Source: JAKQIM01 sp029557965
Lineage (GTDB): Bacteria; Chloroflexota; Anaerolineae; Anaerolineales; UBA4823
Reading direction: 5' to 3'
Assembly (NCBI GenBank): GCA_035341015.1
Contig: DAOQUL010000006.1
Span: 35,945 to 99,944 of the forward strand
DNA length: 64,000 nt
Shown: positions 1-8,226 of the stretch, piece after piece
How positions within the stretch are numbered: the stretch's first letter is position 1
Layout of the letters: every line of letters begins with the position of its first letter
Notes under the pieces: model-generated
Databases searched by the model: none
What the model was told of the DNA's origin: nothing
Seen by the model: the letters and a program-made list of their open reading frames with translations, nothing else
Translations under genes and position numbers: made by a program

Positions 1-3000
1 CAGGATTGACTGCACCCATGCGATGAAGCTGAGTACGCTGCCGCTGAAGGGTTTCTTCCAGGTCTGGCGGAAGCTCCTTGATCTTGGGTAGCTCTTCTAC
101 CATGCCCTGCAATGGCAAAGGCTTAGGGCCCGAGACCGAATCGGCGTAATCAAACGACACCAGCCCAAAATCATCTTCAATGCGCCTGCGCAGCGACTCT
201 AGCGCCTCTTGCCGGCGGGCCAGGTTGATCTTGGCCTGTGAATGGTGGTGCTCTGCCAGGCTGAGCGCCTGGCGCGCTTCGGTATCAGTAGACAAAACCT
301 GGTTTTGAGCCTGTTCAAGAGAAGCCAGTTCTTCCTCTGCTGGCTGTGTAAGAGTTTGCATGTCGCTCACCTGCTCAATCACAACGGCCTCTTCTTGTTT
401 CAGCAGGTTCCTTTGATCATCCAAACGCACAGCCTCACCCTCAAAATCAGCGAGCCGCGTCTTAAGCTGCGCCAGCGTTCGCTGAATGCGTTCTAAGCCT
501 GAGCGCCGTTCTTGCTGCCGGTTTCGAGCATCAGCAACTGCTCGCTCAGATACCGCCGTACGCGTGTTCCAATGTCCCAATTGAGTTTGCAACTCATCCA
601 GAGACAAAGCCTCAAGGTCACCCGACTTTTCGCGGAGATTTTCGCGCGCCTGGCGAACCTCATCCTCTAATTTTTTCAACCCCGCAGCGATACGTTTCTC
701 CTCTTCAACTCCTTGGGCAATCTCACCCTCCTGGCGTCCACGCTGCTCTCGCTGCCATTGCAGTGCGCGTCGCGCTTTATCGGCCCCTAATTCTGCCTGG
801 TCACGCGCCGCCCTGCTGGCACGCTCTGCTTGCCGCCCCTGTTCTACTTCCTGGCGCAGCTTGACCTCTTCTCTGCGTTTGCTATCCAGATCAGTGTTCT
901 GAAGCACCAGCTTTTCGTCCAGGACTCGGATTTCTCCAGCACCCTGTTCGAGGGCATCTTTCAACTCACGCAGTTGTCGCGGCCGGCTGAGTACACCCCG
1001 CCCTGGAGCGCCCGTCAAAACCTGCCCACTGGCATAAAACAACTCGCCCCGCAGTGTAACCACGCGGAAATTGGGCCAATTACGCCAATCTCCACTTGCC
1101 AGAATACGCCGCGCGGCATCGCGCTCACGCACAATTACCACCTGCCCCAGCAGCAAGTCCAAGACCGGCCTCAGCTCGTCTGAGCACGTCACCAAGCCGG
1201 CCGCCACCCCCATTACAGCATCTGAACCTCCAGGGGCTTTATCTGCCTCAATCTTAAAACTGCGGGGAGAAGCCAACACATCCAGAGGCAGCAGAGCCCC
1301 GCGCGTGGCATCCTTTAACAAAATCTCCAGCGCCGCGTCTGAGCTTGAGGCTTGTTCCAGGATCACTGCATCCACATATTCCCCAAGCGCCGCCGCGATA
1401 GCTGTTTCCAACTCAGCGGGCACCTGGATATGGTTACTTAATGCACCAAGCGACCCACTCAAACGAGCCTCGCGAGCCGCCTGTAATAATTTTCGCGCCC
1501 CTTCTGCATAGCCGCTCAGATTGCTCTCGGCTTGCTCCAAAACATCCAGGCGCGCTTTCAGTTGGGCCAGGTTGGCCTGGCGCGCAGAACGCTGATCAAG
1601 CATCTCTTTACGTTGTGCTTCGAAATCCCTGATCTTTTGCTGCTGCGCCTGCAATGCAGATTCCGCCACCTGGCGCGCCTGTTCTACCTCGGCTAACTGC
1701 TTTGCAACAGATTCAGCCTTCCCCTCAGCAGTCGCCACATCCCGTTCCAGCCCTTCCAGAGTAGCCAGCAAAGATTGCAATGCCTCGCGTTGGCGAGCAG
1801 CCTGAGACTGGCGTTCAGACAAACGCGCTTGCAGGTGCGCTTGCTGTGCCGTCAAGCCCGATAACGTTTGCCGTGCCGATTGGAGAGCCTTTTCTGCGCG
1901 CAAACGCTCTGCCTGGCGCTGCTGAAGGCTCTTCCGGGTCTCTTCCACACGTGCCTGAGCTTCACTCAATTCGCCTTCAAGCTGCTTAAGGTCCAGCCCA
2001 GCGGTCGCCAGGCGTTCATCAGAAAGCTTAAGCTCATCTTCCAAACGCGTCATCTCAGCGCTGGCTTCTTGCTTCTGAGTTGCCAAGGCGCGGCCACGCT
2101 CTTCGGCTACAGCCTGTTCGCGCGTCAATACATCTCGACGACTGTGCAGTTCGGCCAATTGGCGGTGCCATTCACCCAATCGTTCTCGCAGCGCCTGGAT
2201 TTTGGTCCGGTACGTTGACAAACGGCTGTCAAAATCTGCTTGCGACTCTTTGGCTTTTTCCAAAATCTCTTCCTGGCGGCGAGCAGCCTCGCGGGCATCC
2301 GTTAAGGCTTCTTGCGCATGGTGCCAGTGATAGCCATACCACTCGCGTAAAATCAAACGCAAATCCGCGCGCACCTGCTCGTATTCTTGGGCGCGCCGGG
2401 CCTGCCGCTCAAGGCTGCGCAGGCGAGGCTGAAGCTCCGCCAGGATATCCTGCACGCGTTCCAGGTTGCGGCGAGTGGTATCCAGGCGGCGAAGCGATTC
2501 TTCGCGCCGCGAGCGATGCAAACCGATCCCAGCAGCTTCCTCAAAAAGCCTGCGGCGCTCCTCGGCCTTAAGCATCAATGATGCATCTACCAGGCCCTGC
2601 CCGATGATTGTGTAAGTGCGCTCGGCTAGACCAGACTGTGCCAAAAGCTCAGACACGTCCTTTAATCGCACTCGCTGACCGTTCAGCAGATACTCATTAT
2701 CGCCATCTCGGTATGCACGGCGGGTAATGCCTACTTCAGTAAAATCAATCGGCAGCCAACCATCGCTATTGTCGAAAACAATCGTCGCCGAGGCCATCCC
2801 TGCCCTGGGGCGCAGCTCAGAGCCAGAGAAGATCATATCCTCGGTCTTCTTGCCACGCAGCAAACTGTAAGTTTGCTCGCCCAATACCCAACGAATGGCG
2901 TCTGCAATATTCGACTTGCCAGAGCCATTTGGTCCAACAACTGCCGTTACACCATCTGCAAAGATGAACTCGGTGCGCGAGGCAAATGTTTTATATCCAT

Positions 3001-3031
3001 GAAGCTCAAGTGATTTCAGTCGTGCCGGCAT
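1..3031 (-). CDS. smc: Chromosome segregation ATPase SMC (3' end outside window)
   Basis: The structural maintenance of chromosomes protein forms a DNA-loop-organising dimer with ScpA and ScpB. About 1010 of roughly 1190 residues are visible. The N-terminus has the SMC opening LKSLELHGYKTF followed by the Walker A loop GPNGSGKS at residues 33-40. A long coiled coil rich in Gln, Glu, Arg and Ala follows, interrupted near residues 510-690 by a hinge-like globular stretch, then a second coiled coil. The last residues in the window (MGAVNP) match the approach to the C-terminal ATPase half, which lies beyond base 1. The ATG at 3031 lies inside the end of rnc (26-base overlap), so the two genes are translationally coupled. 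Family assignment is secure. Confidence 0.95.
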   Translation of the reverse strand, partial: MPARLKSLELHGYKTFASRTEFIFADGVTAVVGPNGSGKSNIADAIRWVLGEQTYSLLRGKKTEDMIFSGSELRPRAGMASATIVFDNSDGWLPIDFTEVGITRRAYRDGDNEYLLNGQRVRLKDVSELLAQSGLAERTYTIIGQGLVDASLMLKAEERRRLFEEAAGIGLHRSRREESLRRLDTTRRNLERVQDILAELQPRLRSLERQARRAQEYEQVRADLRLILREWYGYHWHHAQEALTDAREAARRQEEILEKAKESQADFDSRLSTYRTKIQALRERLGEWHRQLAELHSRRDVLTREQAVAEERGRALATQKQEASAEMTRLEDELKLSDERLATAGLDLKQLEGELSEAQARVEETRKSLQQRQAERLRAEKALQSARQTLSGLTAQQAHLQARLSERQSQAARQREALQSLLATLEGLERDVATAEGKAESVAKQLAEVEQARQVAESALQAQQQKIRDFEAQRKEMLDQRSARQANLAQLKARLDVLEQAESNLSGYAEGARKLLQAAREARLSGSLGALSNHIQVPAELETAIAAALGEYVDAVILEQASSSDAALEILLKDATRGALLPLDVLASPRSFKIEADKAPGGSDAVMGVAAGLVTCSDELRPVLDLLLGQVVIVRERDAARRILASGDWRNWPNFRVVTLRGELFYASGQVLTGAPGRGVLSRPRQLRELKDALEQGAGEIRVLDEKLVLQNTDLDSKRREEVKLRQEVEQGRQAERASRAARDQAELGADKARRALQWQREQRGRQEGEIAQGVEEEKRIAAGLKKLEDEVRQARENLREKSGDLEALSLDELQTQLGHWNTRTAVSERAVADARNRQQERRSGLERIQRTLAQLKTRLADFEGEAVRLDDQRNLLKQEEAVVIEQVSDMQTLTQPAEEELASLEQAQNQVLSTDTEARQALSLAEHHHSQAKINLARRQEALESLRRRIEDDFGLVSFDYADSVSGPKPLPLQGMVEELPKIKELPPDLEETLQRQRTQLHRMGAVNP

Positions 3032-3749
3032 CTTCACTCAACTCCACTGCATCCAGTGCTTGGCGTGCCGCATCCTTCGTGGCAGCTTGTTTACTATGAC
3101 CCGAACCTCGCCCGTACACCTTGCCATTAACGATCACCTCAACATCAAAGCTTTTGTCATGATCCGGTCCACTGTCCGAAACCGTTTTATACAATGGTGG
3201 GCCATACCCCTGCCCTTGTGACCACTCTTGAAGCAGGCTTTTAGGGTCATGGTCGCGGCGGGCAGATAGGATCTGCTGCACAGCCATTTCGAGCAATGGC
3301 TCAACAAACACGCGAACCGTGGGAATGCCCTGGTCCAAATAGATGGCAGCAATCACAGCCTCAAAAGTGGAGCCCAACAAAGCCAACCGGTCGCGCCCGC
3401 CACCATCCGCCTCGCCTCTTCCCAGTCTCATAGCCCTTCCCAGGTGGATCTGGCGAGCAAATTCAGCCAATTGCTGATTTCCCACCAGGGCAGCCCGCAT
3501 ACGTGTAAGGTATCCCTCGGCCATTTCGGGGAAGCGGTTGTACAACCAGGCCCCAACCAAAAAATCGAGCACCGCATCACCAAGAAATTCAAGGCGTTCG
3601 TTGTCTTCCAACGCGTCCCGGTGCTCATTCATATAGGAACGGTGAGTTAAAGCCCTAGTTAACAGGCCGATGTTGTCGAACGAGAGCCCAACGCGCCTCG
3701 CAAAAGCCTCGGGAAGTTCTTCAATATGAGATCCCTGAGATATATCCAT
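3006..3749 (-). CDS. rnc: Ribonuclease III
   Basis: Double-strand-specific endoribonuclease for rRNA and mRNA processing; 247 residues, normal for the family. The signature NERLEFLGDAVLDFLV lies at residues 50-65, giving catalytic Glu51 and Asp58, and Glu130 is kept. The residue aligned with the metal-binding Asp114 of E. coli is Ser127 (LLGSTFEAV), which is noteworthy. A C-terminal dsRNA-binding domain starts near residue 165 (DPKSLLQEWSQ) and ends with the usual AATKDAARQALDAV helix. The start is supported by GAGGAGG about 5 bases upstream. smc begins inside its 3' end, a common rnc-smc pairing. Confidence 0.95.
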   Translation of the reverse strand: MDISQGSHIEELPEAFARRVGLSFDNIGLLTRALTHRSYMNEHRDALEDNERLEFLGDAVLDFLVGAWLYNRFPEMAEGYLTRMRAALVGNQQLAEFARQIHLGRAMRLGRGEADGGGRDRLALLGSTFEAVIAAIYLDQGIPTVRVFVEPLLEMAVQQILSARRDHDPKSLLQEWSQGQGYGPPLYKTVSDSGPDHDKSFDVEVIVNGKVYGRGSGHSKQAATKDAARQALDAVELSEDAGTTEIT

Positions 3750-3900
3750 AAAAACCTCCTCAGAACTCAGGGAACGTCAGACACCCCGCCGCAGCCGGGT
3801 ATCTGGCGATCCATTAGTTCTACTGATCATTGCGTTATGTGGGTAACATTGTATCTTAATTTTTCGAATTTAGCACCCAGAACACGCCAATCAGGCATTT
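3750..3900. other. Intergenic gap between rnc and the threonine synthase gene
   Basis: Contains the strong rnc Shine-Dalgarno next to the start codon and, on the minus strand, an AT-rich segment with TACAAT near 3850 that could be a -10 box for rnc. No convincing -35 box accompanies it. No open frame or clear terminator was found here. Confidence 0.4.
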
Positions 3901-4989
3901 TTACCCGGTATACTTTAAGCCCGATCCGGTCAAGATGACGACAACCGGATCTTGCATCCGCCCCACTAACTGTGACAGCGCTCCCCAAACCACTGCAGAG
4001 GTTGGCTCAACATAAAACCCTCGCTCCGCCAACTCATCGCGCCCTGTTAGAACCACATCTTCATCCACAGCCACCAGGGAAACACGGCCAGTATCGACCA
4101 ATCTCAAGACCGCATCCCCACGTACTGGTTGGCGCACGCGGATGCCCTCCGCCAATGTATTGGCATCAGCCGACCACGTCAATCCAACCGGCCCATATGC
4201 TGCCAAAGCCCATAATGGGGCGCAGGCCCGCGCCTGTACACCAACCAGCATCGGTTGGCGATCAATAACCGCCGCCTGCTTCAAAGCAGAAAACCCACGC
4301 TCCAAGCCCATTAACAGGCCCCCTTGCCCAACAGGTAGGATCACTGTTCCGGGCGGCATCCCCATCTGCTCAACCAATTCATATGCCAGCGTAGCATAAC
4401 CCGGCAAATTGTGCGGCAGATATGCGTGGCTGGCATAAGCAGCGCCCTGCTCAGCCACCAGCCGGGCAGCCTGGGCCGCCTCTGAGCGCGCCCCTCTGAC
4501 CGGGATTAATTCAGCACCATAGGCAGATATCTGCGAACGCTTGGGGCCTGAGGCCGTTTCGGGCACAAAGACTCTCGCCTTGATTCCGCCTCGAGCCGCG
4601 TAAGCCGCAAACGACGCACCTGCATTTCCAGAAGAATCCTCTACCGCTACATTCCCCCCACGGGATTTTATAAAGCTGACCAGCAATGGGCTGCCACGAT
4701 CTTTAAAAGAACCCGTCGGATTGAGATATTCGCACTTAAAGGCCATCCTCGTTCCGAATGCTTCTACCCACACCAACGGGGTTCCGCCTTCTCCAAGTGA
4801 AACGACCGGAGAATGTTCAGTCAGCCCCAAACAAAACCGGTATCGCCATATTCCGGGTTGACTTTTATCGATCTGCTGGGGATCATATGCTGGCCAGGTG
4901 GCAAAATCATACACACCACCACATACATCACAACGATAAGGCCATCCTATCTCTGGATAAGGATGGCCGCAATTTGTACATGAAATCAC
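3901..4989 (-). CDS. thrC: Threonine synthase (PLP-dependent)
   Basis: Converts O-phosphohomoserine to threonine. The 362-residue protein starts with a zinc-ribbon-like segment with Cys4, Cys7, Cys20 and Cys23, as in many class II threonine synthases, followed by the fold-type II PLP core. The cofactor lysine is Lys96 in PTGSFKDRG; SSGNAGAS provides the phosphate/substrate loop and a Gly-rich GQGGLLMG loop follows. It lies 3 bases downstream of the MoaD-MoaE gene and is probably read in the mtnA-moaC-moaDE-thrC unit. The substrate could in principle be another phosphorylated amino acid, but the ribbon plus core favours threonine synthase. Confidence 0.85.
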   Translation of the reverse strand: MISCTNCGHPYPEIGWPYRCDVCGGVYDFATWPAYDPQQIDKSQPGIWRYRFCLGLTEHSPVVSLGEGGTPLVWVEAFGTRMAFKCEYLNPTGSFKDRGSPLLVSFIKSRGGNVAVEDSSGNAGASFAAYAARGGIKARVFVPETASGPKRSQISAYGAELIPVRGARSEAAQAARLVAEQGAAYASHAYLPHNLPGYATLAYELVEQMGMPPGTVILPVGQGGLLMGLERGFSALKQAAVIDRQPMLVGVQARACAPLWALAAYGPVGLTWSADANTLAEGIRVRQPVRGDAVLRLVDTGRVSLVAVDEDVVLTGRDELAERGFYVEPTSAVVWGALSQLVGRMQDPVVVILTGSGLKYTG

Positions 4990-4992
4990 AGC

Positions 4993-5703
4993 CTACTCTC
5001 CTGGCTTGGGCGTATAATCACCCTCCACCCAGGCCTCTCCCTGAGGGCCAATCTCCTTCTTCCAAACCGGCACAATTTCTTTCAGTCGATCAATCCCGTA
5101 ACGGGCCGCCTCAAACACGCCCAGGTCGCGGTGCCCAGATGAACAGGCGATCACAACCGTCGGTGTGCCGGGTTCCAAACGTCCAATCCGCTGGATCATG
5201 GCGATCGCTTGCACGTCAGGCCAACGCCGCCTTATCTCATCTGCAATCTGGCGCATCTTTTCCTCAGCCATGGGCACATAAGCATCATACTCAAGCGAAA
5301 AGGTCTGGTAAGGATCTGCGCGCTGCGTAATCCCCCTCACCATCCCTGTAAAAAAACACGCCGCCCCGGTTGTAGGCAGAGTCACCTGGGTCAGCAATGC
5401 ATTCAGATCAAAAGCCTGCTCGGTCACCAAGACAATCGTTGGGGGTTCGATTGAGCCGCCGCTGACGGGCGGGAAAATAGCAATTTCAGCCTGGCCCGGT
5501 AAAACATCCTTGTCAAAGGCATATTGTTGGTTAACAGCCACTAGCGCCGAAGTAATCGGCACGGCCAGGGCCGGGAACCTGGCCGCCAAAAGCTTGCGCA
5601 GTTCTTGGACACTCGTCCCTGGCGGATATTCCAGGACAGTCTCCTTCACTCCCGTCAAATTACGGAAAGTGGCAAAGAATAATACCCTGGCCGAATTATT
5701 CAT
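4993..5703 (-). CDS. Fused molybdopterin synthase, MoaD-MoaE
   Basis: Molybdopterin synthase inserts the dithiolene sulfurs into cPMP. Residues 1-83 form the MoaD ubiquitin-like sulfur carrier, ending in the required Gly-Gly (residues 82-83 in PPVSGG), and residues 84-236 form the MoaE catalytic subunit (GAACFFTGMVR, LEYDAYVPMAEEKM, RIGRLEPG, VWKKE). Bacterial MoaD and MoaE are normally separate; a comparable fusion is MoaX of Mycobacterium tuberculosis, which is cleaved after the Gly-Gly. The start at 5703 overlaps the moaC stop by 8 bases and has GCGGAGA 8 bases upstream; a longer frame reaching 5793 has no such support. It follows moaC directly, fitting molybdenum cofactor synthesis. Confidence 0.9.
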   Translation of the reverse strand: MNNSARVLFFATFRNLTGVKETVLEYPPGTSVQELRKLLAARFPALAVPITSALVAVNQQYAFDKDVLPGQAEIAIFPPVSGGSIEPPTIVLVTEQAFDLNALLTQVTLPTTGAACFFTGMVRGITQRADPYQTFSLEYDAYVPMAEEKMRQIADEIRRRWPDVQAIAMIQRIGRLEPGTPTVVIACSSGHRDLGVFEAARYGIDRLKEIVPVWKKEIGPQGEAWVEGDYTPKPGE

Positions 5704-6175
5704 TACAAACATCTCCGCTGCGCCCACCATGTTTTTCAACCAGCCTGATGTTCTGTATGCGCATCGTCTTCTCGACAGCCTTTGCCATATCATACACTGT
5801 CAAAGCTGCCACGCTTACCGCCGTTAAAGCTTCCATCTCGACACCCGTTTTGCCAGCCGTTCGCACCGTGGCGCAGATTTGCACGCCTGGCAAATCGCGA
5901 TCCGGCGTCATATCCACTTGCACGTGGGTCAGCGCTAATGGATGGCAAAGAGGAATTAGCTCTGCCGTACGCTTTGCAGCCATGATTCCCGCCAGTTGGG
6001 CCACCGTTAACACATCCCCCTTCTTGAGTGCGCCATCTTGGATCAAAGCCAGGGTCTCCGTTCGCATCTGAACCTCTCCCCGGGCAACTGCAATCCGCTC
6101 GCTATCAGCCTTGCCGCCCACATCCACCATCTGCACGCGGCCCGATTCATCGAGATGGGTTAATCTCCTGGGCAT
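5696..6175 (-). CDS. moaC: Cyclic pyranopterin monophosphate synthase MoaC
   Basis: Acts with MoaA to make cPMP from GTP. The 159 residues cover the entire family: LTHLDESGRVQMVDVGGK at the N-terminus, the KRTAELIPLCHPL active-site block, and GVEMEALTAVSVAALTVYDM with the conserved Glu-Met-Glu. The ATG at 6175 is chosen because it gives the usual family N-terminus; a TTG at 6184 is an alternative. It starts just after the mtnA stop and overlaps moaDE, so the three are coexpressed. Confidence 0.93.
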   Translation of the reverse strand: MPRRLTHLDESGRVQMVDVGGKADSERIAVARGEVQMRTETLALIQDGALKKGDVLTVAQLAGIMAAKRTAELIPLCHPLALTHVQVDMTPDRDLPGVQICATVRTAGKTGVEMEALTAVSVAALTVYDMAKAVEKTMRIQNIRLVEKHGGRSGDVCNE

Positions 6176-6180
6176 ATGCC

Positions 6181-7227
6181 TCAATTCCCTTTCTTTAAGC
6201 CCGCCAGGCTTTCTAGGTAGGGCGGATACGCTATTCCCTTTTCGGTGATGATCGCAGTCACATAACGGGCGGGGGTAACATCGAAAGATGGATTTGCCAC
6301 TTGCACCCCATCAGGTGTGACCTGGCATTCGCCCACATGCGTCACCTCGCTCGCCGGGCGCTCTTCAATCGGGATGGCGTCTCCATTCGGGGTATCCAGG
6401 TCAACAGTGGAGGTGGGCCCAACGCTATAGAGAGGTACCCCGTGGGCATGCGCCGCTAAAGCGAGGTTGAAAGTCCCAATCTTATTGGCCACGTCTCCAT
6501 TAGCCGCTATACGATCGCAGCCAACCAGGCACAAATCTGCGCCCACAGTGCGCATGATGTGCCCCGAGGCCCCATCCACAACAACGGTGTGCGGGATGCC
6601 CAACTGCTTAAGCTCCCAGGATGTCAGTCGTGCCCCCTGCAAGCGCGGGCGGGTTTCGTCCACGTATACATGGATTTTCTTGCCGTGCTCATGCGCAGCA
6701 CGAATCACGCCCAGGGCAGTGCCATAGCCTACGGTTGCCAAAGCGCCCGTGTTACAGTGATGAAAAATACGCGCTCCATCCGGCACCAGGGCCTGCCCAT
6801 TCAAGCCAATCTGTCGATTAGTTTGAATATCTTCATCTGCAATTTTCTGGGCTTCGGCCAACACAATCTCCCGGATTTGATCCACGCTACCGGGGGTGCG
6901 CGCATCCAGGTTTCGAAGAACCCGTTCGATGGCCCAGAACAAATTCACCGCTGTTGGGCGAGAAGCCCGCAGCACATTGGCCGCATGCATCAATTCTGCG
7001 TGCATCAAGGCAGCATCCCCGGTGCGGCTGTGCCAGGCCGCAAGTGCTAACCCATAACCAGCCGCCGCGCCAATCGCTGGAGCCCCGCGGATAACCATGG
7101 TGTGAATCGCTTCAGCCACCCCTTCGACATCGATGTAATCTCGATACACAACCTCTTGTGGCAGCAAACGCTGATCGATCATCTGGACATGGCCATCAAG
7201 CCATCGTATGGTGAAATATTCTGGCAT
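6181..7227 (-). CDS. mtnA: S-methyl-5-thioribose-1-phosphate isomerase
   Basis: Isomerises methylthioribose-1-phosphate to methylthioribulose-1-phosphate in methionine salvage. The 348 residues show the eIF2B-like fold markers: VIRGAPAIGAAAGYG near residue 45, HHCNTGALATVGYGTALG with the catalytic Cys, VDETRPRLQGARLT, and the GCDRIAANGDVANKIGT block carrying the catalytic Asp. TAAGGAG lies 6 bases upstream of the ATG. It opens the operon mtnA-moaC-moaDE-thrC and diverges from ftsY. Confidence 0.95.
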   Translation of the reverse strand: MPEYFTIRWLDGHVQMIDQRLLPQEVVYRDYIDVEGVAEAIHTMVIRGAPAIGAAAGYGLALAAWHSRTGDAALMHAELMHAANVLRASRPTAVNLFWAIERVLRNLDARTPGSVDQIREIVLAEAQKIADEDIQTNRQIGLNGQALVPDGARIFHHCNTGALATVGYGTALGVIRAAHEHGKKIHVYVDETRPRLQGARLTSWELKQLGIPHTVVVDGASGHIMRTVGADLCLVGCDRIAANGDVANKIGTFNLALAAHAHGVPLYSVGPTSTVDLDTPNGDAIPIEERPASEVTHVGECQVTPDGVQVANPSFDVTPARYVTAIITEKGIAYPPYLESLAGLKKGN

Positions 7228-7255
7228 ATTGATTCTCCTTAAAATGATTGGTTGT

Positions 7256-7261
7256 ATTATA
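7256..7261 (-). promoter_or_regulatory. -10 box for the mtnA operon
   Basis: An exact TATAAT on the minus strand lies about 29 bases upstream of the mtnA start. No good -35 hexamer is seen at 16-18 bases. It sits in the 69-base divergent region shared with ftsY. Confidence 0.45.
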
Positions 7262-7281
7262 ACCGGGACAGTGGGGGCACG

Positions 7282-7290
7282 TGATATAAT
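7282..7290 (+). promoter_or_regulatory. Extended -10 promoter of ftsY (leaderless)
   Basis: The sequence TGATATAAT is a perfect extended -10 element. Transcription should start about 7 bases after it, which coincides with the ftsY ATG at 7297. There is no Shine-Dalgarno and no room for one, so the message is predicted to be leaderless. Confidence 0.6.
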
Positions 7291-7296
7291 GCGGCG

Positions 7297-8208
7297 ATGA
7301 ATAATTTTTTCTCCAAATGGAAAGAAGGATTATCTCGCACGAGCAAGGCCGCCTTTGGGCAGATAGCTACCCTGCTTGGTGCAACAGAGATTTCAGACGA
7401 GACCTGGGACGACCTAGAAGCCTTGCTCATCCAGGCCGACCTGGGTGTAGAAACAACGGCTTCAATTTTAGATGCCCTGGAAGCACGCGTGGACAGCGAG
7501 GGGCTTATTAAAGCCAGCGACCTAAAAATTGCCTTGCGCGATGAATTGCGCAAACGACTGGACACGCCGCCCGATATTGATTTTTCTGCACGCCCCACGG
7601 TGATCATGATCGTGGGCGTGAATGGCTCTGGTAAAACTACTTCTATTGCCAAGCTGGGGCAGCGCTTTACCCAGCAAGGAAAAAAGGTGGTCTTGGGTGC
7701 CGCCGATACTTATCGCGCCGCGGCAGTAGATCAACTGCAAATCTGGTCTGAACGGTTAAACCTTCCCATCATCGCCGGACAGGCTGGCGGCGACGCCGGG
7801 GCCGTAGCTTTCGACACCGTTCAGGCCGCCCAAGCGCGCAATGCCGACCTGGCGCTTATCGACACGGCTGGGCGCTTGCACACGCGCTACAACCTGATGG
7901 AAGAGCTCAAAAAGGTTCACCGCGTGTTAGGCAAGGCCATGCCCGGGGCGCCGCATGCCGTTTGGCTTGTGATGGATGCCACCACCGGCCAGAACGCGCT
8001 CCAGCAGGCTCGCGCCTTTAAAGAGGCCGTCAAGATAACCGGTGTGATTCTGGCTAAGCTTGATTCTTCTGCCCGTGGTGGGATGGCCTTTGCCATTCAG
8101 AAAGAACTTGGGTTGCCTATCCTGTATGCCGGCCTGGGCGAACGCCCAGAAGACCTTCAGCCTTTCGATCCCAATGGGTTTATCGATGGGATCATCCAAG
8201 AAAGCTAA
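7297..8208 (+). CDS. ftsY: Signal recognition particle receptor FtsY
   Basis: SRP-receptor GTPase that docks ribosome-nascent-chain complexes at the membrane. The 303 residues hold an N domain (residues 1-95) and a G domain with G1 GVNGSGKTT near residue 105, DTYRAAAVDQL, the DTAGRLHT box and KLDSSARGG. It lacks the long acidic A domain of the E. coli protein, as in many bacteria. Its promoter is an extended -10 whose predicted start site falls on the start codon. prfB follows 18 bases downstream. Confidence 0.95.
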   Translation: MNNFFSKWKEGLSRTSKAAFGQIATLLGATEISDETWDDLEALLIQADLGVETTASILDALEARVDSEGLIKASDLKIALRDELRKRLDTPPDIDFSARPTVIMIVGVNGSGKTTSIAKLGQRFTQQGKKVVLGAADTYRAAAVDQLQIWSERLNLPIIAGQAGGDAGAVAFDTVQAAQARNADLALIDTAGRLHTRYNLMEELKKVHRVLGKAMPGAPHAVWLVMDATTGQNALQQARAFKEAVKITGVILAKLDSSARGGMAFAIQKELGLPILYAGLGERPEDLQPFDPNGFIDGIIQES

Positions 8209-8226
8209 TCGTCCGAGAGAGAGATC

